From NCBI GenBank assembly GCA_022827685.1, contig JAJEIH010000026.1:1-34215 (forward strand): DNA of 34,215 bases, in the 5' to 3' direction. The translations under genes were made by a program, and so were the position numbers. Positions 25,171 to 34,215 of the stretch are shown here, piece by piece (position 1 is the stretch's first letter; each line of letters begins with the position of its first letter). The notes below the pieces were generated by a model. The model did no database searches. It was not told where the DNA came from and saw only the letters and a list, made by a program, of their open reading frames with translations. The stretch is from Alphaproteobacteria bacterium (GTDB taxonomy: Bacteria; Pseudomonadota; Alphaproteobacteria; Bin95).

Positions 25171-26733
25171 ATGGCGCTCCTGCGCGCCGCCGCGACCGTT
25201 GGCGGCTACACGATGGCAAGCCGGGTGCTGGGCTTCGTGCGCGACCTGGCATTCGCCGCGCTCCTCGGCGCCGGACCCATAGCCGACGCCTTCCTCGTCG
25301 CCTTCCGGCTGCCAAACCTGTTCCGCCGGCTGTTCGCGGAGGGCGCCTTCGCGGCGGCCTTCGTGCCGATGTTCTCGGGACGGCTCCAGCAGGACGGGCG
25401 GAGGGCGGCGCTCGCCTTCGGCGAAGAAGTCATGGCGGTGCTGTTCGCGGCGCTGCTCGTGTTCACCGCGCTCGCCGAAGCCTTCATGCCGATCCTGGTC
25501 GCGGTGCTGGCGCCGGGCTTCCTCGACCAGCCGGAACGCTTCGGCCCGGCTGTGCTGTTCTCGCGCCTCACCTTCCCCTATCTCATGTGCATGGCGCTGC
25601 TGGCCTTCTTCGCCGGCATATTGAACAGCTTCTACCGCTTCGCCGTGCCGTCGGCCGCGCCGATCCTGCTCAATGTCGTGCTGATCGCGGCGCTGGCCGT
25701 CTCCGCGTTCTGGACCGGCGCGCCGGGGCTCGCGCTCGCCGTCGGGGTCTGCCTTGCAGGGTTCGGGCAACTGGCCCTGATCCTCTGGGATATGCGCCGC
25801 GCGCGGCTCAGGCTCCGGCTGCGCCGCCCCCGGCTCACGCGCGGCGTCCGGCGGCTGCTGCGCCAGCTGGTTCCAGGCGCGCTGTCGGCGGGCGCCCTCC
25901 AGATCAACCTCCTGATCGGCACGATGATCGCCTCGCTGCTGCCGACCGGGGCCGTCGCCTGGCTGCATTATGCCGACCGCATCTACCAGCTTCCCCTCGG
26001 CGTGGTCGGCATCGCGCTCGGCACGGCGCTGCTGCCGCGCCTCACCCGCACGCTGGAGGCCGGCGACACGAGGGGTGCGTCCGACGAGATGAACCGGGCG
26101 GTCGAGATCGCCATGCTGCTGGCACTTCCGGCCGCGGCCGCGCTCATCGCCATGCCGCACGCGGTCGCGGGCGTCCTGTTCGAGCGCGGCGCGTTCACGG
26201 CCGCGGACACGGAGGCCACGGCCGCGGCCATCGCCGCCTTCGCCGCAGGCCTGCCCGCCTTCGTGCTGGTGCGGGTTCTGCAGCCGGGCTTCTTCGCGCG
26301 CGGGGACATGCGCACCCCGTTCCGGATCACGGTTGTCGTCGTGGTGCTCAACACCGGCCTCAGCCTGGCGCTCTACCGCGTCATCGGCCATGTCGGCATC
26401 GCCGCGGCGACGAGCGCCGCCGCCTGGGCGAACACGGCGCTGCTCTGGGCCGCGCTCCGGCGGCGCGACCATTGCCGGGCGGACAAGCGCCTGCTCTCCC
26501 GCTTGCCGCGCGCGGCCGGGGCGGCGCTCATCATGGCGGCGGCGCTCCTCGCCGGGCTCGAAGCGGCCGATACCTGGCTCGCCGGCGGGGAGGCCCGGCG
26601 GATCGCGGCGCTGGCGGCGCTCTGCGGCGGCGGCCTCGGGGTCTTCGTTCTTGCAGCGATCGGTCTCGGCGCCGTCAGGGCGGGCGAGATACGCCGGCTG
26701 CTGTCGTCCGGGTCCGGCCGCACCGAGGCATGA
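25171..26733 (+). CDS. murJ: Lipid II flippase MurJ
   Basis: This is a 520-residue polytopic membrane protein of the MurJ/MviN family (MOP exporter superfamily), with about 14 transmembrane helices. It flips lipid II across the inner membrane for peptidoglycan synthesis. The N-terminus MASRVLGFVRDLAFAALLG, then ADAFLVAFRLPNLFRRLFAEGAF, is diagnostic. The central YADRIYQLPLGVVGIALGTALLPRL is the conserved second-bundle motif. The ATG has GAGG 7 bases upstream. It forms an operon with glnD, a pairing often seen in alphaproteobacteria. It converges on the potassium channel gene with a 27-bp gap. Confidence 0.95.
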   Translation: MALLRAAATVGGYTMASRVLGFVRDLAFAALLGAGPIADAFLVAFRLPNLFRRLFAEGAFAAAFVPMFSGRLQQDGRRAALAFGEEVMAVLFAALLVFTALAEAFMPILVAVLAPGFLDQPERFGPAVLFSRLTFPYLMCMALLAFFAGILNSFYRFAVPSAAPILLNVVLIAALAVSAFWTGAPGLALAVGVCLAGFGQLALILWDMRRARLRLRLRRPRLTRGVRRLLRQLVPGALSAGALQINLLIGTMIASLLPTGAVAWLHYADRIYQLPLGVVGIALGTALLPRLTRTLEAGDTRGASDEMNRAVEIAMLLALPAAAALIAMPHAVAGVLFERGAFTAADTEATAAAIAAFAAGLPAFVLVRVLQPGFFARGDMRTPFRITVVVVVLNTGLSLALYRVIGHVGIAAATSAAAWANTALLWAALRRRDHCRADKRLLSRLPRAAGAALIMAAALLAGLEAADTWLAGGEARRIAALAALCGGGLGVFVLAAIGLGAVRAGEIRRLLSSGSGRTEA

Positions 26734-26760
26734 AGCCCCGAAGCGCGGTCCCGGACCCTG

Positions 26761-27876
26761 TCACGCCGAACCTTCGCCTTCCTCCCGGATCAACCGTTCC
26801 AGCATGTCCGGGGCGGGTTCGTGGCCTTCCTTGACCATCAGGAAGAGCGCCGATGCGAACACCTGGCGGTCCGGCCGCGGATTGACGATCACCTCGCCGT
26901 CGTCCGCGCTGGCATAGGCCAGCGCCGTTCCCGCGCCGGCGGAGACCAGCCGGGCGGCCAGGCGGCCCCAGGGGACGCCGGCGACAGGCACCTCGTAGCG
27001 CACGCATTCGTCGCCGTGGCGCGTGAACAGGTCCTCGATGATGGCTTCCGAGCCGGGCGCAATCAGCGCCCGGACCAGCATCTCGGGATAGCCGCGCATG
27101 GGGCGCATGACCGTCGAGGCGCCGGCGTCGCGCAGCCGGTCCCGGTTCCGGTCGTCCACGCATTCCACGGCAATCCGCCCTTTCGCCCCCATTTCCACCA
27201 GCCTGTGCACGAGATCGAACGCCGTTCCGTCGGACGCGGCATCCTTCTCGTCATTGGCGAGCACCACCACCGCCGCAGCGTCCGCCGCGCCCGAGTCCTC
27301 CAGCTTCTCATCCGAGGCGGCCCAACCGTGGACATGAACGACACCGAGACGGGTCAGGCTTTCCGGAAGGCCCTCCGGCCAGCAGGTCGAGAGGATCAGA
27401 ACGTCCCTCTTCCGTCCCCATCCGGTTTCCCGGAACTGCCGAAGCAACGTTTCGAAATAGGGATCCGCGCCCGCACTCGGCGCATTGACGATCAAGACAT
27501 GGTCCTTCAACCGCCACCTCCAGAGGCCGCGCTGCCTGAGCGCACGCCTGTTTGACCTGTACTCGAAATAGTCCGCCGCTCCCTTGCCCAGCGCGAACAC
27601 GCCCCCGACATACACCAGAATTACGGTGGACCAGCGCCCCGCTGCCGTGGATGCCGACAGGTCGCCGTAGCCGACGGTTGTCATCGTCGTCGCGGTGAGC
27701 CAGGCGGCGTTGCCGAAGTCCAGCCCCTCGAACGCCATCATGGCCAGCGTATGGCTGACCGTTATCGCGGCCAGGTAGGCCGCCAGCACGACCAGGCCGC
27801 GCCGCGCGCCCGCGACGTCGGCATTCGGCAGACCCTTTCGCTTCCGCCACCGGGAGCGAAACAGTATTTCCAGCAT
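26761..27876 (-). CDS. Two-TM potassium channel with C-terminal RCK-like domain
   Basis: This is a 371-residue ion channel. The first membrane helix is LVVLAAYLAAITVSHTLAMM (29-48). The pore helix and selectivity filter TTMTTVGYGD follow, and the second helix is VILVYVGGVFALGKGAADYF. The cytoplasmic part has two Rossmann-like and regulatory segments, as in RCK/TrkA-N channels. The first strand reads HVLIVNAPSAGADPYF where a GxGxxG dinucleotide motif would be expected, so ligand binding may differ. A TrkA-C-like end (YEVPVAGVPWGRLAARL) is present. It begins 42 bp after the ABC ATPase stop on the same strand and may be read through from that operon. Potassium selectivity is inferred from VGYGD. 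Confidence 0.87.
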   Translation of the reverse strand: MLEILFRSRWRKRKGLPNADVAGARRGLVVLAAYLAAITVSHTLAMMAFEGLDFGNAAWLTATTMTTVGYGDLSASTAAGRWSTVILVYVGGVFALGKGAADYFEYRSNRRALRQRGLWRWRLKDHVLIVNAPSAGADPYFETLLRQFRETGWGRKRDVLILSTCWPEGLPESLTRLGVVHVHGWAASDEKLEDSGAADAAAVVVLANDEKDAASDGTAFDLVHRLVEMGAKGRIAVECVDDRNRDRLRDAGASTVMRPMRGYPEMLVRALIAPGSEAIIEDLFTRHGDECVRYEVPVAGVPWGRLAARLVSAGAGTALAYASADDGEVIVNPRPDRQVFASALFLMVKEGHEPAPDMLERLIREEGEGSA

Positions 27877-27918
27877 GGAGTTCAGCTTGTCCTCCAGCCC
27901 GGTCGGGTTCGAAACCGG

Positions 27919-29748
27919 TCAGGCAGGGGCCGAACCTTCCAGGAACTCCGCCTCGCTCCGGTGGCATTCGATAGCGTGCCGGCCGCCGAGACGCCGGACG
28001 GGCGGCGTCTCGCGGTCGCAGGTGCCCTCGATGGCGATCGGGCAGCGGTCGAAGAATGGGCAGCCCGTATCGGTCATCCTGACGACGCGGTCGATGCCCG
28101 CCTGCGCCTCCTGGCTCTCCATCGTCTCTTCCAGCCAGCCGATGCGCAGTTCCGGGACCGAGGCGATCAGCAGCCGGGTATAGGGGTGGTAGGGAGGAGA
28201 GAGCACGCGGTCGGTCGGCCCCTGCTCCACCACCCGCCCGGCATAGAGCACGACAATATCGTCGGCGAAGGACGCGACGGTGGACAGGTCGTGGCTGATG
28301 AAGACGAAGGAGACGCCGCTCTGCCTCCTGAGCCGCTTGAGGAGTTCGATGACATTGGCCCCGACGATGGTGTCGAGCGCGGAAATCACCTCGTCGCAAA
28401 GCAGCACTTCGGGCGACGCCGCCAGCGCGCGGGCGAGGTTGACCCGCTGCTTCTGCCCGCCGGAAAGCTCCTCGGGATAGCGCCCGGCGAACTCCGGCGG
28501 CAGCTCCACCATCTGCAGCAGATCGCCGACGCGCCGGCGCCTCTCCCTGCCGCGGAGACCGAAATAGAATTCCAGCGGCCGGCCGAGAATGCTGCCGATC
28601 CGCTGGCGCGGATTGAGCGCGACATCGGCCATCTGGAACACGAACTGGATCTTCTGGAGCTCGCTGCGGTCGCGCTGCTGGAGGCCCGGCCGGAGCACCT
28701 GCCCATCCAGCAAAATGTCGCCGTCAGTCGCGGGCAGCAGGCCGGACATGACCCGCGCGAGGGTGGATTTGCCGCAGCCCGACTCTCCGATGATCCCGAC
28801 CGTGTGGCCCCGCTGCACGGTCAGGTTCACATCGCGCAGCACCTTGACGGTCACGGAGCCGTCCATGCGCCGGCCGTAGCCCGCATTGACGCCCTTCACC
28901 TCTATGGCGGGGCTGTCCCGCAGATGCTCGGCCAGCGCCTCGTCGCCCTGGCCCGCGGCCGGGGGCGGGCGCACGGCCGCCATCAGCCGGCGCGTATAGT
29001 CGTGCGCCGGCCGGTTGATGACCTGGTCGGCGTCCCCGTGCTCCAGGATGTCGCCCGCATAGAGGACGACGATTCGGTCCGCGATCTGCGCGACGACGGA
29101 GAGGTCGTGGGTCACGTAGAGCGCCGCCGCCCCCTCGCGCTTGATGACGGACTTGAACGCCTTGAGCACCTCGATCTGGGTGGTGACGTCGAGGGCGGTG
29201 GTCGGCTCGTCCAGAATCAGCAGGTCCGGCCTGCCGCAGAGCGCCATGGCCGCCATCAGCCGCTGCAGCTGCCCGCCCGACACCTGGTGGGGGTAGCGTT
29301 TGCCGAGGCGGTCCGGGTCCGGCAGCTCCAGGGCCCGGTAGAGTTCCTCCGCCCGGTCCTCCGCCTCCTCACGGCTCATCTGCCCGTGTAGGACGGGCGA
29401 CTCGGTCACCTGCTCGCCGATGGTGAGCGCCGGGTTGAAGGTGGCGGCCGCGCTCTGGGCGAGATAGGCGACGCGCTGGCCGCGCATGTCGCGCTTCTCG
29501 TCCGGCGGCATGGTGATCACGTCGCGGCCGTCCAGGCGAACCTCGCCGCCGGTGAACTCCAGGCCGGGCTTCGAGTATCCGAGCGCCGAGAGGGCGATGG
29601 TGGTCTTGCCCGAGCCGGACTCGCCGATGAGCGCCACCACCTCGCCGCGCTCGATGCCGAAGCTCACGCCCTTGACGATGGGCGCGAGGCTGCCGTCGTC
29701 CTTGCGCGCGTCTATCGTCAGGCCGTCGACTTCGAGGAGCGCCGCCAT
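27919..29748 (-). CDS. ABC transporter ATP-binding protein, fused double ATPase (peptide/nickel type)
   Basis: This is a 609-residue protein with two complete ABC ATPase domains in one chain, equivalent to DppD plus DppF. The first half has Walker [10 protein letters not shown], signature VSGGQLQR and Walker [13 protein letters not shown]. The second half has Walker [10 protein letters not shown], signature LSGGQKQRV and Walker [13 protein letters not shown]. The C-terminal cysteine-containing oligopeptide-transporter extension is [10 protein letters not shown]. It couples ATP hydrolysis to import through the two permeases upstream. The ATG at 29748 overlaps the last permease codon (TGATG), so the genes are translationally coupled. 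The substrate class (oligopeptide, nickel or other) cannot be decided. Confidence 0.93.
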   Translation of the reverse strand: MAALLEVDGLTIDARKDDGSLAPIVKGVSFGIERGEVVALIGESGSGKTTIALSALGYSKPGLEFTGGEVRLDGRDVITMPPDEKRDMRGQRVAYLAQSAAATFNPALTIGEQVTESPVLHGQMSREEAEDRAEELYRALELPDPDRLGKRYPHQVSGGQLQRLMAAMALCGRPDLLILDEPTTALDVTTQIEVLKAFKSVIKREGAAALYVTHDLSVVAQIADRIVVLYAGDILEHGDADQVINRPAHDYTRRLMAAVRPPPAAGQGDEALAEHLRDSPAIEVKGVNAGYGRRMDGSVTVKVLRDVNLTVQRGHTVGIIGESGCGKSTLARVMSGLLPATDGDILLDGQVLRPGLQQRDRSELQKIQFVFQMADVALNPRQRIGSILGRPLEFYFGLRGRERRRRVGDLLQMVELPPEFAGRYPEELSGGQKQRVNLARALAASPEVLLCDEVISALDTIVGANVIELLKRLRRQSGVSFVFISHDLSTVASFADDIVVLYAGRVVEQGPTDRVLSPPYHPYTRLLIASVPELRIGWLEETMESQEAQAGIDRVVRMTDTGCPFFDRCPIAIEGTCDRETPPVRRLGGRHAIECHRSEAEFLEGSAPA

Positions 29749-30683
29749 CAGATCATCCTTTTCGCCAGCCGCCCGCCGGCATGGGCGGACACGTCGTCCA
29801 CGATGAGGTTTATGGCGATGGTTAGCGTGGCGATCGCGAGCGCCGGCACCAGCGGCGCGACGGAGCCGTAGGGAAGCCCGGAGAGGCTCTCCCGGACCAT
29901 GCTGCCCCAGTCCGACTGGGGCGGCTGCACGCCGAGGCCGAGGAAGCTCAGGCTCGAGATGAAGAGGATGACATAGACGAAGCGCAGCCCGAAATCGGTC
30001 GCCATCGGCATGGCGACATTGGGCAGGATTTCGCGGGTGACGATCCACCACAGGCCCTCGCCGCGCACCCGCGCCGCCTCGACGAAGTCGCTCACCTTCA
30101 CATCCAGCCCGAGCGACCGCGCTATCCGGAACACGGTGGAGGCGTATATGAGGCCGGTCAGCACGATCAGTATGGGGATGGTGCTGCCTATGGCGGCGAT
30201 CACCACCAGCGCCAGCATGATGCTCGGGATCGACAATATGGCGTCGTTGAAGCGGCTGAGCGCGGAATCCATGACGGTTCCGCCCACCGCCGCCGCGATG
30301 CCGAGCGTGACGCCCACGAGATAGGCGAGCAGGGTCGAGGCAAGCGAGATGCCGATGGTCGTGCGCGCGCCGTACAGCGTTCGGGAGAGCGTGTCGCGGC
30401 CGAGATAGTCGGTGCCGAGCCACGCGACCGAGCTTGGCGGCTGGTAGTCCGTCTCGGGATAGGGATTGTCGCTGCCCGGCACGATGAACAGCGCCTCGTC
30501 CAGGATGTCGGCCTCGTGATAGGGCGAGATCGACGGCCCGATGAAGACGATGGCCATCCAGAAGGCGACGACGCAGACCCCGAGCCTGCCGCTCCAGGAG
30601 AGCCGGAGCCGGCGGCGCGGCGGCGCGTCGGGCAGCTCCTCGAAGGCGGCCCGGGCTTCGGTCTTTTCGACACTGTCAGCCAT
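29748..30683 (-). CDS. ABC transporter permease, DppC-like
   Basis: This is a 311-residue inner-membrane permease of the peptide/nickel importer family. A cytoplasmic N-terminus of about 32 residues precedes the first helix (LGVCVVAFWMAIVFIG). The periplasmic stretch WLGTDYLGRDTLSRTLYGART is the family hallmark of DppC-type subunits. The EAA loop that contacts the ATPase is DFVEAARVRGEGLWWIVTRE. It overlaps the ATPase gene by one base and follows the DppB-like gene with a 10-bp gap. Confidence 0.93.
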   Translation of the reverse strand: MADSVEKTEARAAFEELPDAPPRRRLRLSWSGRLGVCVVAFWMAIVFIGPSISPYHEADILDEALFIVPGSDNPYPETDYQPPSSVAWLGTDYLGRDTLSRTLYGARTTIGISLASTLLAYLVGVTLGIAAAVGGTVMDSALSRFNDAILSIPSIMLALVVIAAIGSTIPILIVLTGLIYASTVFRIARSLGLDVKVSDFVEAARVRGEGLWWIVTREILPNVAMPMATDFGLRFVYVILFISSLSFLGLGVQPPQSDWGSMVRESLSGLPYGSVAPLVPALAIATLTIAINLIVDDVSAHAGGRLAKRMI

Positions 30684-30693
30684 GAAACTGCCT

Positions 30694-31665
30694 CTATCTC
30701 GGGTGCCGGAGGCGGGGATTGGACAGGATCGACACCATGTCCGCGATGAAGATCAGCACGATGTAGGTGGCGCAGAAGATCATGGCGCAGGCCTGCACCA
30801 GCGGCAGGTCGCGCGTCTGCACGGCGTCGATCATGAGCTTCGCCAGCCCCGGATAGGCGAAGACCGTCTCGACGATGACCACGCCGCTCACGAGATAGGC
30901 GAGGTTGAGGGCGATGACATTGGCGATGGGCCCGATGGCGTTGAACAGCGCATGGCGCAGGATGATCCGCTTGCGCGGCACGCCCTTGAGGATCGCCATC
31001 TCGATATAAGGAGAGCTCATGACGTTGAGCACGGTGGCCCTCGTCATGCGCATGATCTGCGAGGAAGCCACGATAATCAGCGTGAGCGCCGGCATCGCCA
31101 GCGCCCGGACCAGCTTCATCCCGGTCTCCTGCCCGCTGATATAGGCCGTGGCGGGCAGCCAGCCGAGCTGGACCGCTACCACCAGCACCAGCAGGGTGGC
31201 GACGAGGAACTCCGGCACGGAGATGAGCCCGAGCGTGGTGAAGGTGACCGCACGGTCGAGCTTCGTGCCAGGATACATCGCGGCCAGCAGCCCCACCGTC
31301 ACCGCGAACGGGACAGCGACCACAGCAACGGCAGTGGCCAGGCGCAGTGTATTGACCAGACGCGGCATCAACATTTCGGAGATCGGGGTGCCGATGGTCC
31401 CGGCGCCGGCGCCGGCCTTCGAGAAACCGAGGTCCCCGGTCAGCAGGTCGCTCAGCCAGATGAAGTACCGGACATGCGCCGGCTCATCCAGGCCGAGCTT
31501 GGCCCGCAGCGCCGCCAGGGATTCGGGCGTCGCCATCTGGCCGAGGATGATGTTCGCGACGTCGCCCGGCAGAATGCTGGTGCCGACAAAGATCAGCACT
31601 GACACGACGAACAGGGTTACGACGCCGAGCGCCGTCCGGCGCAGTATCGCGTTTAGGAGTGCCAT
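30694..31665 (-). CDS. ABC transporter permease, DppB-like
   Basis: This is a 323-residue inner-membrane permease. The N-terminal helix RTALGVVTLFVVSVLIFVG is followed by the periplasmic DppB-type segment with LPGDVA, and later PRLVNTLRLA. The EAA loop is YIEMAILKGVPRKRIILRHAL. It is partner to the DppC-like permease 10 bp downstream. A strong hairpin (31754-31781) lies in the 146-bp gap between the binding-protein gene and this gene, which would reduce permease mRNA relative to binding protein. Confidence 0.93.
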   Translation of the reverse strand: MALLNAILRRTALGVVTLFVVSVLIFVGTSILPGDVANIILGQMATPESLAALRAKLGLDEPAHVRYFIWLSDLLTGDLGFSKAGAGAGTIGTPISEMLMPRLVNTLRLATAVAVVAVPFAVTVGLLAAMYPGTKLDRAVTFTTLGLISVPEFLVATLLVLVVAVQLGWLPATAYISGQETGMKLVRALAMPALTLIIVASSQIMRMTRATVLNVMSSPYIEMAILKGVPRKRIILRHALFNAIGPIANVIALNLAYLVSGVVIVETVFAYPGLAKLMIDAVQTRDLPLVQACAMIFCATYIVLIFIADMVSILSNPRLRHPR

Positions 31666-31753
31666 TTTCTGGACGGTCCCGAACGGGCCGCCATGCCTTG
31701 CTGGAAGCTGCCGGACTGCCGGTCACGGCTTCGCAGCAGCGGCCGGAGAAGAA

Positions 31754-31781
31754 GGCCCGCGCAGCCGAAACCGCGCGGGCC
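31754..31781 (-). terminator. Intra-operon hairpin, possible attenuator between binding-protein and permease genes
   Basis: GGCCCGCGC and GCGCGGGCC form a perfect 9-bp stem around a 10-base loop. On the transcribed strand the stem is followed by TTCTTC, a weak T-rich tail. Such elements after substrate-binding-protein genes commonly protect the upstream mRNA or stop some of the transcripts. Confidence 0.55.
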
Positions 31782-31811
31782 CGTCTCATCCGGACGACGG
31801 CACGGCCGGGC

Positions 31812-33392
31812 TCACTCGTCCATCCAGGCGAACTCGATCCATTCATAGGCGCCGAGCGAGCCGAACGGCACGTTCGGGATGCCCTGGATCTTGTTGCTGG
31901 CGCCGTCCACCTCGTTCACATGGCAGGGAATCACCATGCCGCTGCCATTGTGGATGAGGGTCTGCATCTCGCAGAGCATGCCGTGGCGCTTGGCCGGATC
32001 GGTCTCGGCGAGCTGGGCCGTCAGCAGCTGGCCCATCCGCTCGTTGTTCCAGAAGGTGTCGTTCCACGCCGCACCCGGAGCGAACTGGATGGCCATTTGC
32101 GCATTCGCCGTGGGGCGCATGTTCCACGACACGACGTTCATCGGCTCCTTCATCCACACCGCGCCCCAGTAGCCGTCCGTCGGCACCTTCTTGATCCTGA
32201 GGTCGAAGCCGATCTTCTTGAGATTGGCCTGCATCAGGAGGCAGATTTCCACGATGCCGAGGCGAACCGGCGCGACATGGAGCTCGGCGGAGGTGACGCC
32301 GGACTTCTCAAGGTGGAACTTGGCCTTGTCCGGGTCGAACGCGCGTTGCGCCAACTCGGCGCAATGGTCCGGACCGAAGGCCGGCCCGACCGGGTGGTCG
32401 TTGCCGATCGTCCCGTGCCCCTTGAGGATCGAGCGCACGATGCGCTCGCGATCCTGGATATACTGCATGCCCTTGACGAAATCGTCGTTCTCGCCGGGCG
32501 CCGTGTTCTTCAGGATGCAGATGCCGGTATAGGCGCTGGTCGGCGTCGAGATAACGCGCACGCCGTCGGCCTCCTCGACGCGGGGGATGCTCTTGGAGTC
32601 GACCTGGTTGATGAGTTCGACATCGCCCGCGATCAGCGCGTTGGCCCGCGCCAGCGGGTCGGTGATGGCGGTGATCTCGAGAGCCTCGAAGTTCGCGCCG
32701 TCCCGCCAGTAGTTGGGATTGCGCACATGCGTGGACCGCACGCCGGCCTCGAAGGACTCGAGCACGAACGGACCCGTGCCGTTGCCCTTCTTGAAGTCCT
32801 CGGTATCCATCTTGGCGATCTTCGCCTGCTTCTCGGTGAGCTTCGCGGGAAGATCGGAATCCGGCGTTTTCAGGATGGCCTTGACGGTGTGCCCGTCCAC
32901 CTTCTTCCACTCCTGCACCGACTGGAAGAGCGCCTTGGCGACCGAGGGAGAGTCCTCGCCGAGATGGCGGTTCATGCTCCAGACCACATCATCGGCGGTC
33001 AGCGGCGAGCCGTCGTGGAATTCCACGCCCTTGCGGATCTTGAAGGTGTATTCGGTGGCGTTGCTGTTCGCCGACCACTCCTCGGCGAGTTCGGGCGCGA
33101 GAGCCATGTTGTCGCGCATCTGGACGAGGCCGTTATAGGTCGCCCTGCCGCGCGTGTAGTCGATGCCCGACGTGAAGACGATCGGGTCCATCTGGTCGTC
33201 GGGCCCGTGGAGGTTGTTCGCATAGCGCACCGTCCCGCCCTTGCGCGGCGTTGCCGCGAGCGCGCTTGACGAGTGCAGGAAGCCCGTAGCGGCGGCGCCG
33301 GTAACGCCGAGCGCGCCCAGGGCGGCGAGGAAGTCGCGGCGGCCCATTACGCCGTCGCGAACCATCTGCTGGAACTTCAGGATATCTTTCAT
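31812..33392 (-). CDS. ABC transporter substrate-binding protein, family 5 (DppA-like), Tat-exported
   Basis: This is a 526-residue periplasmic binding protein of the SBP_bac_5 family, the first gene of the importer operon. The N-terminus has a twin-arginine signal: GRRDFLAALGALGVTG with R18-R19, then a hydrophobic stretch ending in SSALA-AT, a likely cleavage site. The mature part contains family segments such as YTFKIRKGVEFHDGSPLTADDVVWS and the later NPNYWRDGANFEAL. The ATG at 33392 has GGGAG 9 bases upstream; the longer frame to 34178 crosses the non-coding region and the opposite-strand SDR gene. A Tat signal means the protein is folded before export. The ligand is unknown. Confidence 0.93.
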   Translation of the reverse strand: MKDILKFQQMVRDGVMGRRDFLAALGALGVTGAAATGFLHSSSALAATPRKGGTVRYANNLHGPDDQMDPIVFTSGIDYTRGRATYNGLVQMRDNMALAPELAEEWSANSNATEYTFKIRKGVEFHDGSPLTADDVVWSMNRHLGEDSPSVAKALFQSVQEWKKVDGHTVKAILKTPDSDLPAKLTEKQAKIAKMDTEDFKKGNGTGPFVLESFEAGVRSTHVRNPNYWRDGANFEALEITAITDPLARANALIAGDVELINQVDSKSIPRVEEADGVRVISTPTSAYTGICILKNTAPGENDDFVKGMQYIQDRERIVRSILKGHGTIGNDHPVGPAFGPDHCAELAQRAFDPDKAKFHLEKSGVTSAELHVAPVRLGIVEICLLMQANLKKIGFDLRIKKVPTDGYWGAVWMKEPMNVVSWNMRPTANAQMAIQFAPGAAWNDTFWNNERMGQLLTAQLAETDPAKRHGMLCEMQTLIHNGSGMVIPCHVNEVDGASNKIQGIPNVPFGSLGAYEWIEFAWMDE

Positions 33393-33809
33393 GTTTGCGC
33401 TCTCCCTGCCGTCTGTCCCGGTCGCGTTATGGGTGATGTGGTCCGATACAGAAACTCCCACCGGCCAGACGGGCGATTTGTCGATCTCTCCCCGCGGCGC
33501 AGGAGCAACCATAGTCGTGACAGGCCCGAACCCTGCCGCCGCCATGTCTTCGCCCGGCGGGCCGCCGGGCGGCCGGCCCAGTGCGCCGACAGGGGAGTTA
33601 TGCCGGTATCGGGCGGACCCGTCAAACCCGCGGTCCGTCCCGGCGGCCTCGTTGACAAGCGGCGGGAAGCCGAAAGGCAGGCGGCAGCGCCGGTTTCCGG
33701 ACGATCCCCGGGCCTGCGGCCGAGGCCGGATGCGGGCGCGCTCCCGGCGCTCGCACAGGCGGGCGCGGCAATCTATGCTGGCGCCGACACAGATTGGGGA
33801 GCCGTTTGG
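33393..33809. other. Divergent intergenic region between the importer operon and the SDR gene
   Basis: This is 417 bases with no gene I can support. It must hold the promoters of the leftward importer operon and the rightward SDR gene. A GC-rich inverted repeat lies at 33552-33570 (7-bp arms, 5-base loop). TTGACA occurs on the plus strand near 33652 but lacks a matching -10 at the usual distance. I recognise no riboswitch. Confidence 0.5.
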
Positions 33810-34215
33810 ATGGGCGTATTGGAAGGCAAGGTTGTTCTTGTGACGGGGGCGGGCCGGGGCATCGGTCGCGAGGTAGCGGTTCTGGCGGCGGGCGAGGGCG
33901 CGCAGGTGGTCGTGAATGATCTCGGCGGCGATGTCGGCGGGGCGGGGGCGGATGCGACGCCGGCGCAGGAGACCGCCGCGATGATCGAGGCGGCGGGCGG
34001 CGAGGCGGTCGTCAACGGCGACAGCGTTGCGGACTACGAGGCGGCGGGCCGGATGGTGGGCCAGGCGGTGGAGGCCTTCGGGCGCATCGACGGGGTCGTG
34101 AATGTGGCCGGCATCCTGCGCGACGTGATCTTCCACAAGATGAGCGAGGCGGACTGGGATGCGGTGATCTCGGTGCATCTCAAGGGCTCGTTCAATGTGG
34201 CGCGCAATGCGGCGG
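33810..34215 (+). CDS. SDR family oxidoreductase, partial (runs off right edge)
   Basis: The first 135 codons of a short-chain dehydrogenase/reductase are present. The nucleotide-binding motif TGAGRGIG is at residues 12-19. The insert VVVNDLGGDVGGAGADATPA and the later SVHLKGSFNVAR resemble the dehydrogenase part of multifunctional enzyme type 2 and 17-beta-HSD4-like proteins, which act on 3-hydroxyacyl-CoA or steroid-type substrates. The usual NNAG is NVAG here. The ATG has GGGGAG 8 bases upstream. The catalytic Ser-Tyr-Lys lies beyond the window, so function cannot be completed. Confidence 0.88.
   Translation, partial: MGVLEGKVVLVTGAGRGIGREVAVLAAGEGAQVVVNDLGGDVGGAGADATPAQETAAMIEAAGGEAVVNGDSVADYEAAGRMVGQAVEAFGRIDGVVNVAGILRDVIFHKMSEADWDAVISVHLKGSFNVARNAA

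Noticed and set aside
33552-33570. GC-rich inverted repeat in the divergent region before the SDR gene
   Set aside because: It could be a hairpin but is far from either start, has no T-run, and such repeats are frequent by chance at this GC content.

Overview
The window is about 34 kb of very GC-rich chromosomal DNA with tightly packed genes, many overlapping by 4 bp. It looks like a free-living alphaproteobacterium. The support is a GTTC-N7-GTTC LexA box (the alphaproteobacterial SOS operator type), a CTTGAC-type -35 element, and the grouping of gltA, gltX, comEC, lexA, moeA, moaC and trpCDG, which is an alphaproteobacterial neighbourhood. I cannot name the genus. The content is mainly housekeeping; I see no phage, insertion sequence, CRISPR array or toxin-antitoxin island.

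Layout. (1) 1-3428, minus strand: a small oxidative-catabolism operon of acyl-CoA ligase, an ectoine-hydroxylase-like 2-oxoglutarate dioxygenase, and a 2Fe-2S/FAD reductase. (2) 3795-9294: gltX-gltA on the minus strand; comEC diverges from gltX with the two start codons sharing a CATG; lexA converges on comEC under its own SOS box. (3) 9569-15088: a small membrane protein on the plus strand, then a minus-strand operon read as DUF815 ATPase-trpG-trpD-trpC-moaC-moeA, with 4-bp overlaps at four of its five junctions. No trpE is present. (4) 15160-18238, minus strand: VOC-fold protein, M20 peptidase, folD and yggT. (5) A tRNA-Ala(CGC) with a good promoter. (6) 18491-21513, minus strand: an MscS-like channel, an MgtE-N/CBS protein broken by one in-frame TAG, and a complete mgtE. 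(7) A conserved-looking dimeric alpha/beta-barrel protein, then plus-strand glnD-murJ. (8) 26761-33392, minus strand: a peptide/nickel-type ABC importer (Tat-exported binding protein, two permeases, fused double ATPase) followed by a two-TM potassium channel. (9) The start of a plus-strand SDR dehydrogenase that runs off the right edge.

The most unusual observations are the amber-split MgtE-N/CBS gene beside an intact mgtE, the shared CATG start of gltX/comEC, the DUF815 ATPase leading a tryptophan/molybdopterin operon, and an EctD-like hydroxylase in a CoA-ligase operon with no ectoine genes. None amounts to clear proof of an undescribed system.
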